From assembly GCF_024218775.1 (NCBI RefSeq), contig NZ_CP100404.1, forward strand, positions 1,984,001-2,048,000: a DNA stretch of 64,000 nucleotides. The letters are read 5' to 3'. Below the pieces are notes generated by a model, which did no database searches, had not been told where the DNA came from, and was given only the letters and a program-made list of their open reading frames with translations. Position numbers and translations under genes: made by a program. Source of the DNA: Haloarcula marina (GTDB lineage: Archaea; Halobacteriota; Halobacteria; Halobacteriales; Haloarculaceae). The stretch's first letter is position 1. Each line of letters opens with the position of its first letter. This document shows, in pieces, positions 35,149-45,018 of the stretch.

Positions 35149-38100
35149 TTAGGCCGGTCCCCCGCCGAACATCGCGTCGAACACCTTCCGCTGGCTCTTT
35201 CTGAGGTGCTGGTGGAACGTCGGCGGGGCGATATTCAGCGCGTCTGCCACGTCCTCCCCGGTGGCATCTCGGGGCCAACCGAAGAATCCAGCGTGGTAGG
35301 CCGTCTCCAGGGCGGTGTACTGCCGCTCGGTGAGGTCGGTTGTCAACAGATTCACCTCCGCGCTCTCGTCCTGGTCCGGAAGAGTCAGTTGCTGTCGTTT
35401 GAGCAGCGTCACGTCCGGTTCGGCGTCGGTGACCGCGTCGATGACCCGACCCACGTCCACGCTCGGCGGTAGGTGGACCGTGAACTGGTACTCGCCGTTC
35501 TCGACGACGGCACCCTCGATGGACCCGCCCATCGACGCGACCACCGAGAGTATCGGCGGCTTCGAGACGGACAGTTCGAACCGCGGTTCGTCGCCCTCGC
35601 CCCGGACGGTCACGTCCTCGTAGAACGGGAGTTCGTCGGCCATCGACCGGACGGTGTCGAGGCCCTCCGGCGTCGTGTGGCCGAAGATGAGGTACTCGTC
35701 GTCGCCCACCGGGACGGTGTGGTCGAGGTAGATGGACTCCTCGTCGGACTGTTCGAACTCGTACGCCGAGAGGAAGTTCGGTATCAGAAGTTCGAGTTCG
35801 ACGACTTCGTCGCTCAACAGCGCCTGCTTTCGGTCCACGGCCGCGATTGCGTGACCGACTACCTCGCCGAGTTGACTGATGACGCGTCGCTCGCTGCGTT
35901 CGAAGGCCTCCGGCCGGTCGGAATAGACGTTCAACACCCCGTAGGTCGTGCTCTCGTGCGTAATCGGGACGGCCGCCGAGGACCGGAATCCGTACTCCGA
36001 CGTGATGTCCCACCACGGTTCGTACTGCGGGTCCGCGTCGGCGTGCTGTATCGTCTGCGTCTCGCCGGTTCTGAGCGCGCGACCAGTCGGTCCCTCGCTC
36101 TTCTCGTCGTCCGGGTCGACGGAGATAGTGAGGTCGTCGAGGTAGCCCTCGACCCCCGATTCGGTCCGCAAGCGCACCGTCTCCGAGGCGCTGTCTACCT
36201 CGCCGGTCCACGCGAAGAGGTAGGAGTCTGTCGCGGCGAGGTGGTCGCAGACGGTCCGCTCTATCTCCTCGCGCGTCGATTTCTCGATAATCGCTTCGGT
36301 CGTCTCCCGAACGACTTCGTTGAGGCTGTTCAACGCGGTGAGTTGCTCGCGGCGGCGGGCGGACTTTCGCTCGTGTCGGTGCCGTCCAATCGCGGACGCG
36401 AGGATGTTCGCGACCGACTGGACGAAGTTCGCGTCGTACAGGGAGAACTCCTTCACCTCGGTATCGTGGGTTCCGAGAATCCCCCACGGGTTCTCTGTCG
36501 GGCCGATGGTCGTGCTGATACCGCTCCGAACGTCGTGGTCACGGAGCAGGTCGGGGCCGCTGAACCGCGTCTCCGTTTCGAGGTTCTCGACGACGACCGC
36601 CGCCTCCGTCGACAGCGTGTAGGAGGCCTGTGACTCGTTCTCTATGGCCGACACCGTCGCGGACCCGACCACGCCGTCGTTCCAGCCGACACCCGCCCGG
36701 AGGAAGAGTTCATCCGCCTGGGCGTCCAAATCGAGGACCTTACAGTAATCGTTGCCGAGCGTTTCGGCGACGATAGCGGACGCCTCGTCGAACAGCGCGT
36801 CGAGGTCCGAGGCTTCGAGCGCCCGTTGGCCGAACTCCGCGACCACCTCTTGTTGTTGTACCCTATCTCTGAGTTCGCGCTCTCGGCTGACCCGGTCACG
36901 CACGTCGCGGACGACGCCCACCTTGTGTGCGTGGCCACCAGTTCCCGACAGCGCACTGAACCGACTCTCCGCTCGAATCGTCGTCCCGTCCGCACATTGG
37001 ATGTCGGCTTCGATGACTGCACTGCCCCCTTCGGACGCGAGTTCCCCCATCCGGTCTCGCGAATCGTTCGAAACGTCTTCCGAGACGACCAGCGAACAGT
37101 GGCTCCCGAGCAACTCCGCCCGGTCGTAGCCGGTCATCTCCACGTAGGCGTCGTTGACTTCGGTGAAGCAAAAGTCCTCGTCGAGGACGTACACGCCGTC
37201 CTCTATCGTCTCGACGATAGTCTCGTACAGTTCCAGTTCCCGCTCTCGCTCGACCCGTTCGGTCACGTCCCGCATGTAGACGACGACGCCCTCGACGGCC
37301 GGGTCGTCGAGGAGGTTCCGGCCCGCCGCTTCGACGATGACCCGGTCACCGTCGTGCCGTTCCAGGCGGAGTTGCACCTGCGGTTCGCGGGACGGGTCGT
37401 CGAGGAGACGGGTGAACTGTTCCCGTGCCGTCTCCCGGTCGTCGGGATGAACGACCGAAAGCATGGACTCACCGGTGAGGTCGTCGGGGTCATAGCCGAG
37501 GAGGCGCGCCGCGGTCGGAGTGACTTCGCTGAACCGACCGTCGGCGTCGACGACCATATTGGCGTCCTTGGACTCTCGGTACAGCGTCTCGTAGCGGGAG
37601 AGGTCGCGCTCTCGTTCCTTGCGCTCGGTGATGTCTCGGAAGTACATCGACAGCCCGCTTTCGGACGGATACAGGTTCACCTCGAACCACGTCTCTTCCT
37701 CCGGCGCGTACGTCTCGAAGGAGGCGGAGTCCTGCGTCTCGACGGCGCGCTTACAGGCCGTCTCGACCGCTGCGTCGAACACGTCGTCGAACGTCGCCCA
37801 GGCGTCTCGGCCGACGAGCGACTCCGGCGACCGGTCGAACACGGCCGCCGCGCGCTCGTTCGCGTGGACGAACCGCCCCTCGTCGACCGCGAGGAACGCG
37901 TCGTCGATACGAGTGAACACGTCTTCCAGTTCGCGCTGGAGTTCCGCTCGCTGGCGTTTGAGCCGTCGTTCCTTCAGTTTCCGTTCGGTCACGTCGCGAC
38001 CGACGCCGGTCAGGCCGACGACGCGCCCGTCGCGGTCGGTTATCGGCGTGCCGCTGAACTCGTAGGGAATCGTCTCGCCGTCGCTCGTCGCGATGTCCGC

Positions 38101-38385
38101 CTCCACCGTCGTGCTCTCACCGGCGAAGACGCGGTCGATAGCCTCGGCGACCGCCGGAACGTCGCCGTCGGCGATGAACTCGGTCGGTCCCATCGTGGCG
38201 ATCTCGGCGTCCGTGTAGCCCGTCACCGCCTGCAACTGGTCGTTCCATCGGAGGAACTGACCGCTCGTGTCGAACGCGTAAACCATGTCGCGCTGGGAGT
38301 TGAGGACGCTCTCGCTGAAGGAGACTTCCTCGCGCAGTCGGTCCTCGTAGCGCTGATAGTCGGTGTCGTCGCGGACGACCACCAC
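35149..38385 (-). pseudogene. Multi-PAS/GAF Bat-type regulator, downstream part of a gene broken by an in-frame stop
   Basis: This 1078-codon stretch continues the same frame as the piece at 38461-39327 beyond a single TGA (38461-38463). In order it has four PAS domains (about residues 20-135, 150-255, 260-375, 380-500), two GAF domains (about 505-675 and 690-845), the Bat-associated domain (about 850-1000) and a C-terminal HTH_10 (LTERQYTALETAYHAGFFGW and the following helices). The first internal Met is mid-PAS and there is no promoter-like sequence at that point, so independent expression is doubtful. Cytosolic light/redox- or ligand-sensing transcription regulators have this plan. The sensed signal is unknown. 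Confidence 0.7.
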
Positions 38386-38460
38386 GAACTCGCTCTCGTG
38401 GGTATCGGGTCCGACGCGTTCGACGGTGACCGTCGCCGGGAATCGGGTTCCGTCGGCGGT

Positions 38461-39327
38461 TCAGCCCTCGGCGTCCGCCGCGAGTGCGTCGTCGGCCGCG
38501 GCCGAGAGGTCGTCGACCACGTCCCGACCGCGCTCCGGGTAGTCGTACAGCGTCGAGAGCGGTTCGCCCGTGATTTCGTCGGCCCCGTAGCCGAACAGAC
38601 GGGCGGCGCTGTCGGTCCACCGCTCGACAGCGCCCGCGTCGTCGACGTCGACCACCGCGTGCCGGTCGGTCGCACGGTCCAGCGCCTCGAACCGTCCCTC
38701 GACCGCGGCGAGTTCCCGCGTCGCGTCTCTCGCGTCGGTAATGTCGATGACGACGCCGAGGAGGCGGTCGTCCTCGCCATCCGGCCCCGAGACGACAGTG
38801 GTCCGCTCTCGAACCCACCGGTCGGCCCCGTCGGCGGTCCGAATACGATAGTCGGTGCGACCGCCGTCTCCCTCGGTTCGCACCGTCTGTACGTGGCGCT
38901 CCACGGAGTCCCGGTCCTCCGGGTGAACGATGTCGGCCGACCAACTGACCGCATCGGATTCGATAACCGCCGCGTCGTACCCCGTGAGCGCCGCGGCCTC
39001 GTCGTCGATAGCGCCGACCACCCACTCGCCGTCGTCCCGGTGGCGACAGACGGCACCGGGGAGGGTTTGCGCGAGGTCCGAGAACGTCCGGGCACGGTCA
39101 CTGCTCGTGTCAGGCACGGTCGACGGCCGCCACCAGACTCGGCCGCCCGCGCCGACCTTCTTCGTCTCCAGTACGTCGTTGTCTGCGAGTCTGTCGAGAC
39201 GCGCGTACGTGCTCCGGCGGCCGAGTTCGAGCGCATCCGCCACTTCGGGCGTCGTCCACGGTTCGCCCGAGCGTTCGAACACCGAGAGCGTCTCCCGGAG
39301 GGGGCCGGTCAACGAATCGAGTGTCAT
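38461..39327 (-). pseudogene. N-terminal part of the interrupted Bat/PAS regulator
   Basis: A 288-residue piece. Residues about 1-65 are a winged helix (PWTTPEVADALELGRRSTYARL). A PAS domain follows at about 75-170, and a second PAS is cut at ...ALAADAEG by TGA. Read through the TGA, the protein continues directly TADGTRFPATVTVERVG, the expected rest of the PAS domain, in the same frame (the two Met codons are 942 nt apart). The TGA could derive from CGA or TGG by one base change. The full product would be about 1,390 residues. Either a recent nonsense mutation, a sequence error, or a truncated but working protein. Confidence 0.7.
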
Positions 39328-39491
39328 CGGAACCCTTACTCAGCAAACATATATCAACATTCCGCCGGTGGAGTCTCCGGGTTCAGGGTGGGAATTCGGG
39401 ACGAGAAATCGTTTCGGTCGAAAGCGCGTAATTCCAACCACGTTACAGGACGCGAACCAACGACGGCGAAACGACCGCTACCTAATTGTTA

Positions 39492-39505
39492 TTAGGTCAG
39501 CCTTA
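39492..39505. promoter_or_regulatory. DtxR/Idr-like metal-regulator box candidate
   Basis: TTAGGTCAGCCTTA resembles the known DtxR-family half-site consensus (TTAGGTTAGCCTAA). It overlaps another inverted repeat, CCTAAT-TGTT-ATTAGG (39481-39496). Both lie in the 240-280 bp gap between the broken regulator and the small HTH-like gene. The rest of this gap shows no coding region. Confidence 0.35.
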
Positions 39506-39606
39506 GGGGCGAGACGTGCTTCGTTACGAACACTCCGGGGCAGCGAATACCCCCTGAATCACCACCGATGTCACCGATAAACTTGGACGTCATCGAAGAA
39601 TTTCCG

Positions 39607-39906
39607 ATGACGAACGGACTGTCGCGAACTGAACAGTACTCGCTCCTGTCCTCGCCGGAGCGACGGGCGACGATGCACGCCCTCGCTGGCCGGACGAGTT
39701 CCCTGGCGCTGGCGGACCTCGCGGCGACCCTCGTCGAGGACGACAGATGGCCATCCGACGACGATGGTGACCGTCGAATCGCCGCGACACTCCATCACAT
39801 CCACCTCCCCAAGATGGACGCCGTCGATATCATCGACTACGACGCCGACGCCAACGTCGTCGACCCGGTTCCCGAGGCCGCGAGGGCCACCGATAGCCCC
39901 CGATAG
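39607..39906 (+). CDS. Small winged-helix-like haloarchaeal protein (DUF7344-like)
   Basis: A 99-residue protein starting MTNGLSRTEQYSLLSSPERR. The pattern LLSSPERRATMHAL...LALADLAATLV...ATLHHIHLPKMDAVDIIDYD is that of the small haloarchaeal DUF7344 family, a predicted winged-helix DNA-binding fold. I chose the ATG at 39607 because GATAAACTT (39576-39584) is about 28 nt upstream; an in-frame ATG at 39568 would add 13 residues. It is near a possible metal-regulator box, but about 100 bp away. No partner gene is obvious. Confidence 0.65.
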   Translation: MTNGLSRTEQYSLLSSPERRATMHALAGRTSSLALADLAATLVEDDRWPSDDDGDRRIAATLHHIHLPKMDAVDIIDYDADANVVDPVPEAARATDSPR

Positions 39907-40069
39907 CGGGATTCGGCCGGATTTTCGTACAGTCACCCGTTCTCGGCGTTATCTGACGCCCGACCCACACTGGATGGGTCGAGTATAGTTCAGCTCTGAC
40001 GACATTAATCTGAGGGATGATACTTCATATCTCCAAAGGCTTTTGTACCCATATTTTGCACACAGTTCT

Positions 40070-41431
40070 ATGGATAGTAGGGCAACGAGTGAGACGGCGA
40101 CGCTGTCTCGGCGGACGTTTCTCAGAGCGACTGGTGCGTCGGGGCTCGCCGGACTCGCCGGATGTGGTGGGGGGAGCGGCAGTGGCTCGGGGACATCGAC
40201 AGCGGAACGCATCGGCAATTATCCCGTCTCAGGGGATACCGTCACGTTCGGATTCAACGTCGCCCAGTCGGGGCCGTTCTCGACGACGGGCGACGAGGGA
40301 CTTCGCGGTCACGAACTCGCGGTCAAACACATCAACGAGGGTGGGGGATGGGTCAACAACAAGTTCTTTCCGCGACTGAGTGGCGAGGGCCTCCTCGGAA
40401 AGACGGTCGAAACGGTCGTCAGAGACACGCAGAGCGACCCCGAGACGGCGCGGGACTCCGCGGCGTCGATGATAGAGAACGACGACATCATCATGCTGTC
40501 GGGCGGGTCGACCAGCGACACCGGCCTCGCCCATCAGGAGTTGGCGGCCGAACACGAGGTCATCTACATGTCGACGATGACCCACATCGACTCGATGACC
40601 GGCCAGAAGTGCAACCGGTTCACGTTCCGGGAGATGTTCAACAGTTACATGACGGCGAAGGCGCTCACGCCCGTCCTCGTCGAGGAGTTCGGTTCGGACG
40701 TGAACTTCTTCCAGTTGTACTCCGAGGACCAATGGGGGTACGCACAGCGCTCACAGATGAAGGAGTTCCTGACCGACGCCGGGTGGCAACCGGTCGGGAG
40801 TCTGGGGGCCCAGTTGGGAACGCGGGACTTCACGCAGTACACGGCGGACATCGAGAACGCCGACGAAGACGTTCTCGTCCTGAACTTCCGGGGACTCGAC
40901 GCGGCGAACGCCGTCCGCGCGGTCCGCGAGGCGTTCCCCGAGGAGAACGTCGTCATCCCGCTCTACACCCGGGCGGTCGCGCAGACGGCCGCGGGTGCAA
41001 TCGAAGACGTTCTCGGGACCATCGCGTGGGACACGTCCATCGTGACGCCGCTGTCGGGCCAGTTCATGGACTCGTTCAGTAACGAGTACAAGGGCGGCAC
41101 GAACTCCACGTCGTCGTGGATACCCTCCGGCCCGGCCCACGTCGCCTACACGCAGACGCTGCAGTACGCCCACGCCGTCGCTCGCGCCGAGACGTTCGAC
41201 CCGAACGAGGTCATCTCGGCTCTGGAGGGGTGGGAGTACGGTGCGGGGATGGGCGCACAGACGATGCGGGCATGCGACCACCAGTCGATGCGTCCCGTCC
41301 CAATCGTCAGGGGACGGCCGCGCGAACAGCAGAGTCTCGGTCGGTACTACGACTTGGTCGAGACCACACGGGAGGCGACGTACCCGTGCACCGAGGGACC
41401 GGCGACCGACTGCTCGCTGGACGGTAACTAA
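40070..41431 (+). CDS. Secreted Liv/amide-type binding lipoprotein paired with a transducer
   Basis: A 453-residue type 6 periplasmic-binding protein. Twin-arginine lipoprotein signal: LSRRTFLRATGASG to LAGLAGCGGG, then a Gly/Ser linker. The body VTFGFNVAQSGPFSTTGDEGLRG is the amide/urea/branched-chain type. I take the ATG at 40070; CTTTTGTA (40040-40047) is 26-29 nt upstream. There is no ABC permease; instead a HAMP transducer starts 3 nt after its stop. That resembles the known H. salinarum BasB-BasT and CosB-CosT pairs, in which a lipoprotein presents its ligand to a transducer. Ligand unknown. Confidence 0.88.
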   Translation: MDSRATSETATLSRRTFLRATGASGLAGLAGCGGGSGSGSGTSTAERIGNYPVSGDTVTFGFNVAQSGPFSTTGDEGLRGHELAVKHINEGGGWVNNKFFPRLSGEGLLGKTVETVVRDTQSDPETARDSAASMIENDDIIMLSGGSTSDTGLAHQELAAEHEVIYMSTMTHIDSMTGQKCNRFTFREMFNSYMTAKALTPVLVEEFGSDVNFFQLYSEDQWGYAQRSQMKEFLTDAGWQPVGSLGAQLGTRDFTQYTADIENADEDVLVLNFRGLDAANAVRAVREAFPEENVVIPLYTRAVAQTAAGAIEDVLGTIAWDTSIVTPLSGQFMDSFSNEYKGGTNSTSSWIPSGPAHVAYTQTLQYAHAVARAETFDPNEVISALEGWEYGAGMGAQTMRACDHQSMRPVPIVRGRPREQQSLGRYYDLVETTREATYPCTEGPATDCSLDGN

Positions 41432-41433
41432 CT

Positions 41434-43338
41434 ATGAGTGGACAGGACACACCTCTGGATGGGGAATCGAGCGGCGACGATGCGAGCGGCGGTCTCCTCG
41501 CGACGATTACGCCGGACCCGATTCGGCGTAACTTCGCGCTGAAGTTCGGTATCGTGCTGGTGGTGATGGCGCTGTCCGTCGGCGTCGTCGGCATCGCCGC
41601 CACGGAACAGGTCCGTACCTACACCGAGACACAGGTCACCGACGAGTACAGGGGCGTCGCCGCACAGGAGGGGGACATCATCGAGCAGTGGTTCGAACGC
41701 AACCGCCTGTCGGTGCAGTTCGTCTCCTCGAGTGACGGGTGGACCACCGACGATACCGAAGACCTGCGGGCGGAACTCCGCAATCGGGAAGCGGGGCTAT
41801 CGGCCGACGTGTCGAGCGTCCACCTGGTCGAACGGCAGATAACCGGCACGAACGTCGTCGCGAGTACGTCGCTGAGTGCCGACACGAACGTCTCGACCGT
41901 CGGTCGGGGATGGACGGCCGACACGTCGTTCGACCGGGCGGGAGAGGTGACCCACTCCGGCGTCTACGAGACACAGACCGGTCCCGTCGTCGGGTTCATG
42001 AGTCCCGTCGACGCCTCCCAGAACCGGTATATCGTCATCGAGTACTCCGTCGACAGCATCACCGAGTCCCTGCAAGGCTCAGAGCGCGCAGAGGGTGGAT
42101 TCACGCAGGTCGTGAACGGTTCGAACGTCGTCATGTTCGACGAGAGCGCCGAGGGCGGCGTCGGCGACGAGATGCTCCAGCAGTACGCGTCGGGCGGTGA
42201 AGCGACCCAGCCGATTTCGCAGGCCAACGACCTGCGCGGCGGCGACCAAGCGGCGGGCGTCATCGCCACCATGCCCGCGGGCGACGTGGTCGCCGAGCAG
42301 TACACCGTCGGCTTCTCGCCCATCGAGGGCACCGACTGGGTCGTGCTGGTCCACGCCCCGTATTCGGCGGTGTTCGGATTCGTCCAGAACGTCCAGTTGT
42401 ACGGTATCGTCGGGACCGTCGTGATGGTCCTGCTCATCGGCGGCGTCGGCGCGGTACTCGGCTACAACACCGCGACAGCCATCGACCGCCTCACCCGAAA
42501 GACCGAGCAGATGCGCGAGGGTGACCTCGACGTGGACATCTCCTCGTCCCGCATCGACAACATCGGTCGCCTGTACGACGGGTTCGCCGACATGCGCGAC
42601 GCGCTCAAACAGCAAATTAACGAGGCTCAGCGCGCACAGAAGGAGGCGGAAGTCTCCCGCGCCGAGGCGATGGAGGTCAACAAGTACCTCCAAACGAAGG
42701 CCGAGGAGTTCTCGGAAGTGATGGAGGCGACGGCCGCCGGGAACCTCACCAGGCGGATGGAGACGGACGGCGAGAATCAGGCCATGGACCGCATCGCGAG
42801 CGAGTTCAACGGCATGATAGACGAACTGGAGAAGACCATCGGCCAACTCGACAGTTTCGCCGACGAAGTGGCCGACTCCGGTGACGTGGTGCTGACCAGC
42901 GCCGAGTCCGTGCGCGACGCCTCCGAACAGGTCGCCGAGTCCGTCCAGAAGATTTCCGACGACGCCTACGACCAGAAAGAACGGCTCCAGACGCTCTCGG
43001 AGGACTTGGACGAACTCGTCGAGCAGTTACAGCGGTTCCAAGACGAGAACCCCGAAGTCGAGATGGCCGACTCGCTCGCGGCGTTCCAGACGACGGCGAC
43101 GACGCTACAGGAGGCCGCGGATACCAGCGAGAACATGATGGCCGAATCCGAGACGGTCGCCGGGGCCGCCGAGGAACAGGCCGCAGAACTGAACGAAGTG
43201 TCGTCGCGCGCCGAACGACTCAAGCGCTACGCGCAACCGCTCGGCGACATCCTCGGCCGGTTCCAGACCGAGGCCGAACACGAGTTCGTCTTCTCGGGCG
43301 GCCCCTCGCAGGGCCTCGCGGAGAACGACGACAACTGA
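41434..43338 (+). CDS. Two-TM HAMP transducer lacking the canonical chemoreceptor tip
   Basis: A 634-residue membrane sensor. TM1 is at about residues 35-58 (FGIVLVVMALSVGVVGIAA), the extracellular region at 59-315, TM2 at about 318-342, then a HAMP (EQMREGDLDVDISSS) and a second HAMP-like helix pair (EVMEATAAGNLTRRMETDG). The C-terminal coiled coil (about 480-605) looks like a receptor cytoplasmic domain, but the [10 protein letters not shown]...EAARAGE...VVADEV hairpin for CheA/CheW binding is absent; the helix turns through a short EQLQRFQDENPEVEM segment instead. It ends with the acidic tail SQGLAENDDN. It is coupled to the binding lipoprotein, so it senses, but how it signals is unclear. 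Confidence 0.82.
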   Translation: MSGQDTPLDGESSGDDASGGLLATITPDPIRRNFALKFGIVLVVMALSVGVVGIAATEQVRTYTETQVTDEYRGVAAQEGDIIEQWFERNRLSVQFVSSSDGWTTDDTEDLRAELRNREAGLSADVSSVHLVERQITGTNVVASTSLSADTNVSTVGRGWTADTSFDRAGEVTHSGVYETQTGPVVGFMSPVDASQNRYIVIEYSVDSITESLQGSERAEGGFTQVVNGSNVVMFDESAEGGVGDEMLQQYASGGEATQPISQANDLRGGDQAAGVIATMPAGDVVAEQYTVGFSPIEGTDWVVLVHAPYSAVFGFVQNVQLYGIVGTVVMVLLIGGVGAVLGYNTATAIDRLTRKTEQMREGDLDVDISSSRIDNIGRLYDGFADMRDALKQQINEAQRAQKEAEVSRAEAMEVNKYLQTKAEEFSEVMEATAAGNLTRRMETDGENQAMDRIASEFNGMIDELEKTIGQLDSFADEVADSGDVVLTSAESVRDASEQVAESVQKISDDAYDQKERLQTLSEDLDELVEQLQRFQDENPEVEMADSLAAFQTTATTLQEAADTSENMMAESETVAGAAEEQAAELNEVSSRAERLKRYAQPLGDILGRFQTEAEHEFVFSGGPSQGLAENDDN

Positions 43339-43350
43339 CCGGCGAGAGGA

Positions 43351-43357
43351 GTTTTTC
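43351..43357. terminator. T-run between convergent genes
   Basis: GTTTTTC lies in the 30-bp gap between the transducer and the DUF7260-like gene, which converge. Archaeal terminators are often short T-runs like this. No strong hairpin accompanies it. Confidence 0.35.
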
Positions 43358-43368
43358 GATTCGCCGAC

Positions 43369-44115
43369 TCAGGGCGATTCGTCCTCGCCGAGAATTTCGC
43401 GGGTCCGCGCGGCGGCGGTCAACACCGGGAACGTCCACTGTTGGTCGTCGTACAGGAGCGTACACAGGCTCACCCTGTTCTCCCCGGGCAGTGCCACCTG
43501 TCGGTCTAAGTGCCGTTGCCGGGTTTCGACGACGCCTTCGAGCGTCTCGGCGAACGTCGACTCGTACCAGTGTGGGATGGTGATGCCGTCGAGGCCGACG
43601 ACGAGTTCCATCAGGGAGTCGCGCGCCGTCTCCAGCGACGACTCCTCGCGGTCGAGCGTCTCCAGAAACCGCTCCCGTTCGGTCGCCGCGTCTTTGGCTG
43701 CCGTGACGAGCGCCTGTTTGTACGGCGCAGTGAACTGCCCGCCGTTGGGGCGAAACCGTTCGGCGAGTGCCTCGCCGAGTTCCAACATCACGTTCTCGAC
43801 CAGCGACTCGTCGTACACCGCCTCGTAGTGCGGGACGCTCATCACTGTCTCTCGGTACGCCTCGCGGACACGTTCGAGTTGTGAGCATCGGTCCTGCCGA
43901 GTCTGCAGGGTCTGTGACTGCGCCATCGGTAGCCACTGTGGTTCGGCGGCATCGACGTCGGCGACCCGCGACGCGAAGGCTTCGAAGGCGTCGGCTTCCG
44001 CGGCGACTTCAGACTGCTCTGCCTCGACGATATCGAGCGCCGTCGTGACGGGGCCGAGGACGTGCCGCCGAAAGGATTGGAGGTATCGGGTCCCAGAGAC
44101 GTTGGTGTCAATCAT
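43369..44115 (-). CDS. Helical haloarchaeal protein of DUF7260 type
   Basis: A 248-residue, soluble, mostly helical protein rich in Glu, Arg and Ala, with the FRRHVLGPVTTALDIVEAEQ start and FEAFASRVADVD pattern of the haloarchaeal DUF7260 family. It has no enzyme motif or membrane helix. I use the ATG at 44115; a TATA-like TTAGTTATAG (about 44136-44145, minus) is about 26 nt upstream, and a GTG at 44121 is an alternative. It converges on the transducer gene. Members of this family are often found beside regulators, so a regulatory role is possible but unproven. Confidence 0.65.
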   Translation of the reverse strand: MIDTNVSGTRYLQSFRRHVLGPVTTALDIVEAEQSEVAAEADAFEAFASRVADVDAAEPQWLPMAQSQTLQTRQDRCSQLERVREAYRETVMSVPHYEAVYDESLVENVMLELGEALAERFRPNGGQFTAPYKQALVTAAKDAATERERFLETLDREESSLETARDSLMELVVGLDGITIPHWYESTFAETLEGVVETRQRHLDRQVALPGENRVSLCTLLYDDQQWTFPVLTAAARTREILGEDESP

Positions 44116-44359
44116 TATCACGACTTCGTGCGACTATAACTAAAATGTTTGTTTCACCTATATCTTGCCGAGCGGTCGTTATCACTGTCCAAATCGGGTG
44201 ATTGGATTCATTACATTGGATATCCAATTTTTGAGCATATACCTATTTCAGCACTATTCTATATTATTGCGCCTCACAAGTCGAAACACACTAAAACCAA
44301 CTAATAATCATATTTCGCTCGATGAGAACACCGAAGTCACTGCGCCCCGTCGTTCACGT

Positions 44360-45007
44360 ATGTCTCGGGGCGGCCCACTCGTCGTACTGCTGCTCGCCGC
44401 CGCCCTGCTACTCGCAGGGTGTGGGGAGCTATTGGGGACCGGCGGGTCCGCCGACGAACCGGCGGTGACGCCCGCACCCGTACCGGAGACGGCGGTGACC
44501 CCCACCCCCACCCCGACGCCGACACCGGAACCGAACGGTCGGTCGCTCGCGGGCGGCGCGTCACAGCGCGGACACTGGGTCGGGGTCGTGAGCGATGCGA
44601 ACCGAACAGCATCCGCGCAGGGACGATACCTGTCGCTCCGGCCGACCTGCGACCGGCCGCCGGGCCTCGTCGTCCACATACAGGTGAACGCGCTCCAGAA
44701 CGACGACCCGGTCACGCACGCTGGCGTCAACGCGACGTGGCGGTTCATGGCCCTTTCGTACCGATCCGCGTTCGGGTCGTACGAGGACTTCGTCGACGTA
44801 GTCACGTCAGAGTATCGCCCGCTCCTCTCCCCCGCGACGGTGACCTACGAACCGCTGGTCCGCGACGGCGCGTTCGCGTCTCAGCGAGTCAAAGTCACCG
44901 ATGGGAACGAGACGAGCGTCTACACGTGGCGACTGGAACTCCAAATGATACAGACCATAGAACCCTACGGCGGGTGCTGGATGACGACGAGCATCACCGC
45001 GTCGTAA
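44360..45007 (+). CDS. Sec-type lipoprotein of unknown function
   Basis: A 215-residue predicted lipoprotein: MSRGG, a hydrophobic LVVLLLAAALLLAGC lipobox (Cys about 20), then a Pro/Thr linker with a TPTPTPTP run and a C-terminal domain of about 140 residues containing two or three Cys and Trp-rich ends. No family is recognised. I reject an upstream extension of 65 codons in the same frame because it covers A/T-rich promoter-like sequence (44122-44359) and would bury the signal peptide. The 238-bp upstream gap carries several TATA-like stretches and no other gene. Confidence 0.7.
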   Translation: MSRGGPLVVLLLAAALLLAGCGELLGTGGSADEPAVTPAPVPETAVTPTPTPTPTPEPNGRSLAGGASQRGHWVGVVSDANRTASAQGRYLSLRPTCDRPPGLVVHIQVNALQNDDPVTHAGVNATWRFMALSYRSAFGSYEDFVDVVTSEYRPLLSPATVTYEPLVRDGAFASQRVKVTDGNETSVYTWRLELQMIQTIEPYGGCWMTTSITAS

Positions 45008-45018
45008 TCGCAGGGGGG

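Noticed and set aside
36826-39495. An 889-codon open frame on the plus strand opposite the broken Bat/PAS regulator
   Set aside because: The real coding content is on the minus strand (PAS, GAF, HTH_10 motifs). The plus-strand product is Arg/Asp/Val-rich shadow sequence.
44165-44359. 65-codon extension of the lipoprotein gene
   Set aside because: This part is A/T-rich promoter-like DNA, and the extension would place the lipobox signal peptide in the middle of the protein.
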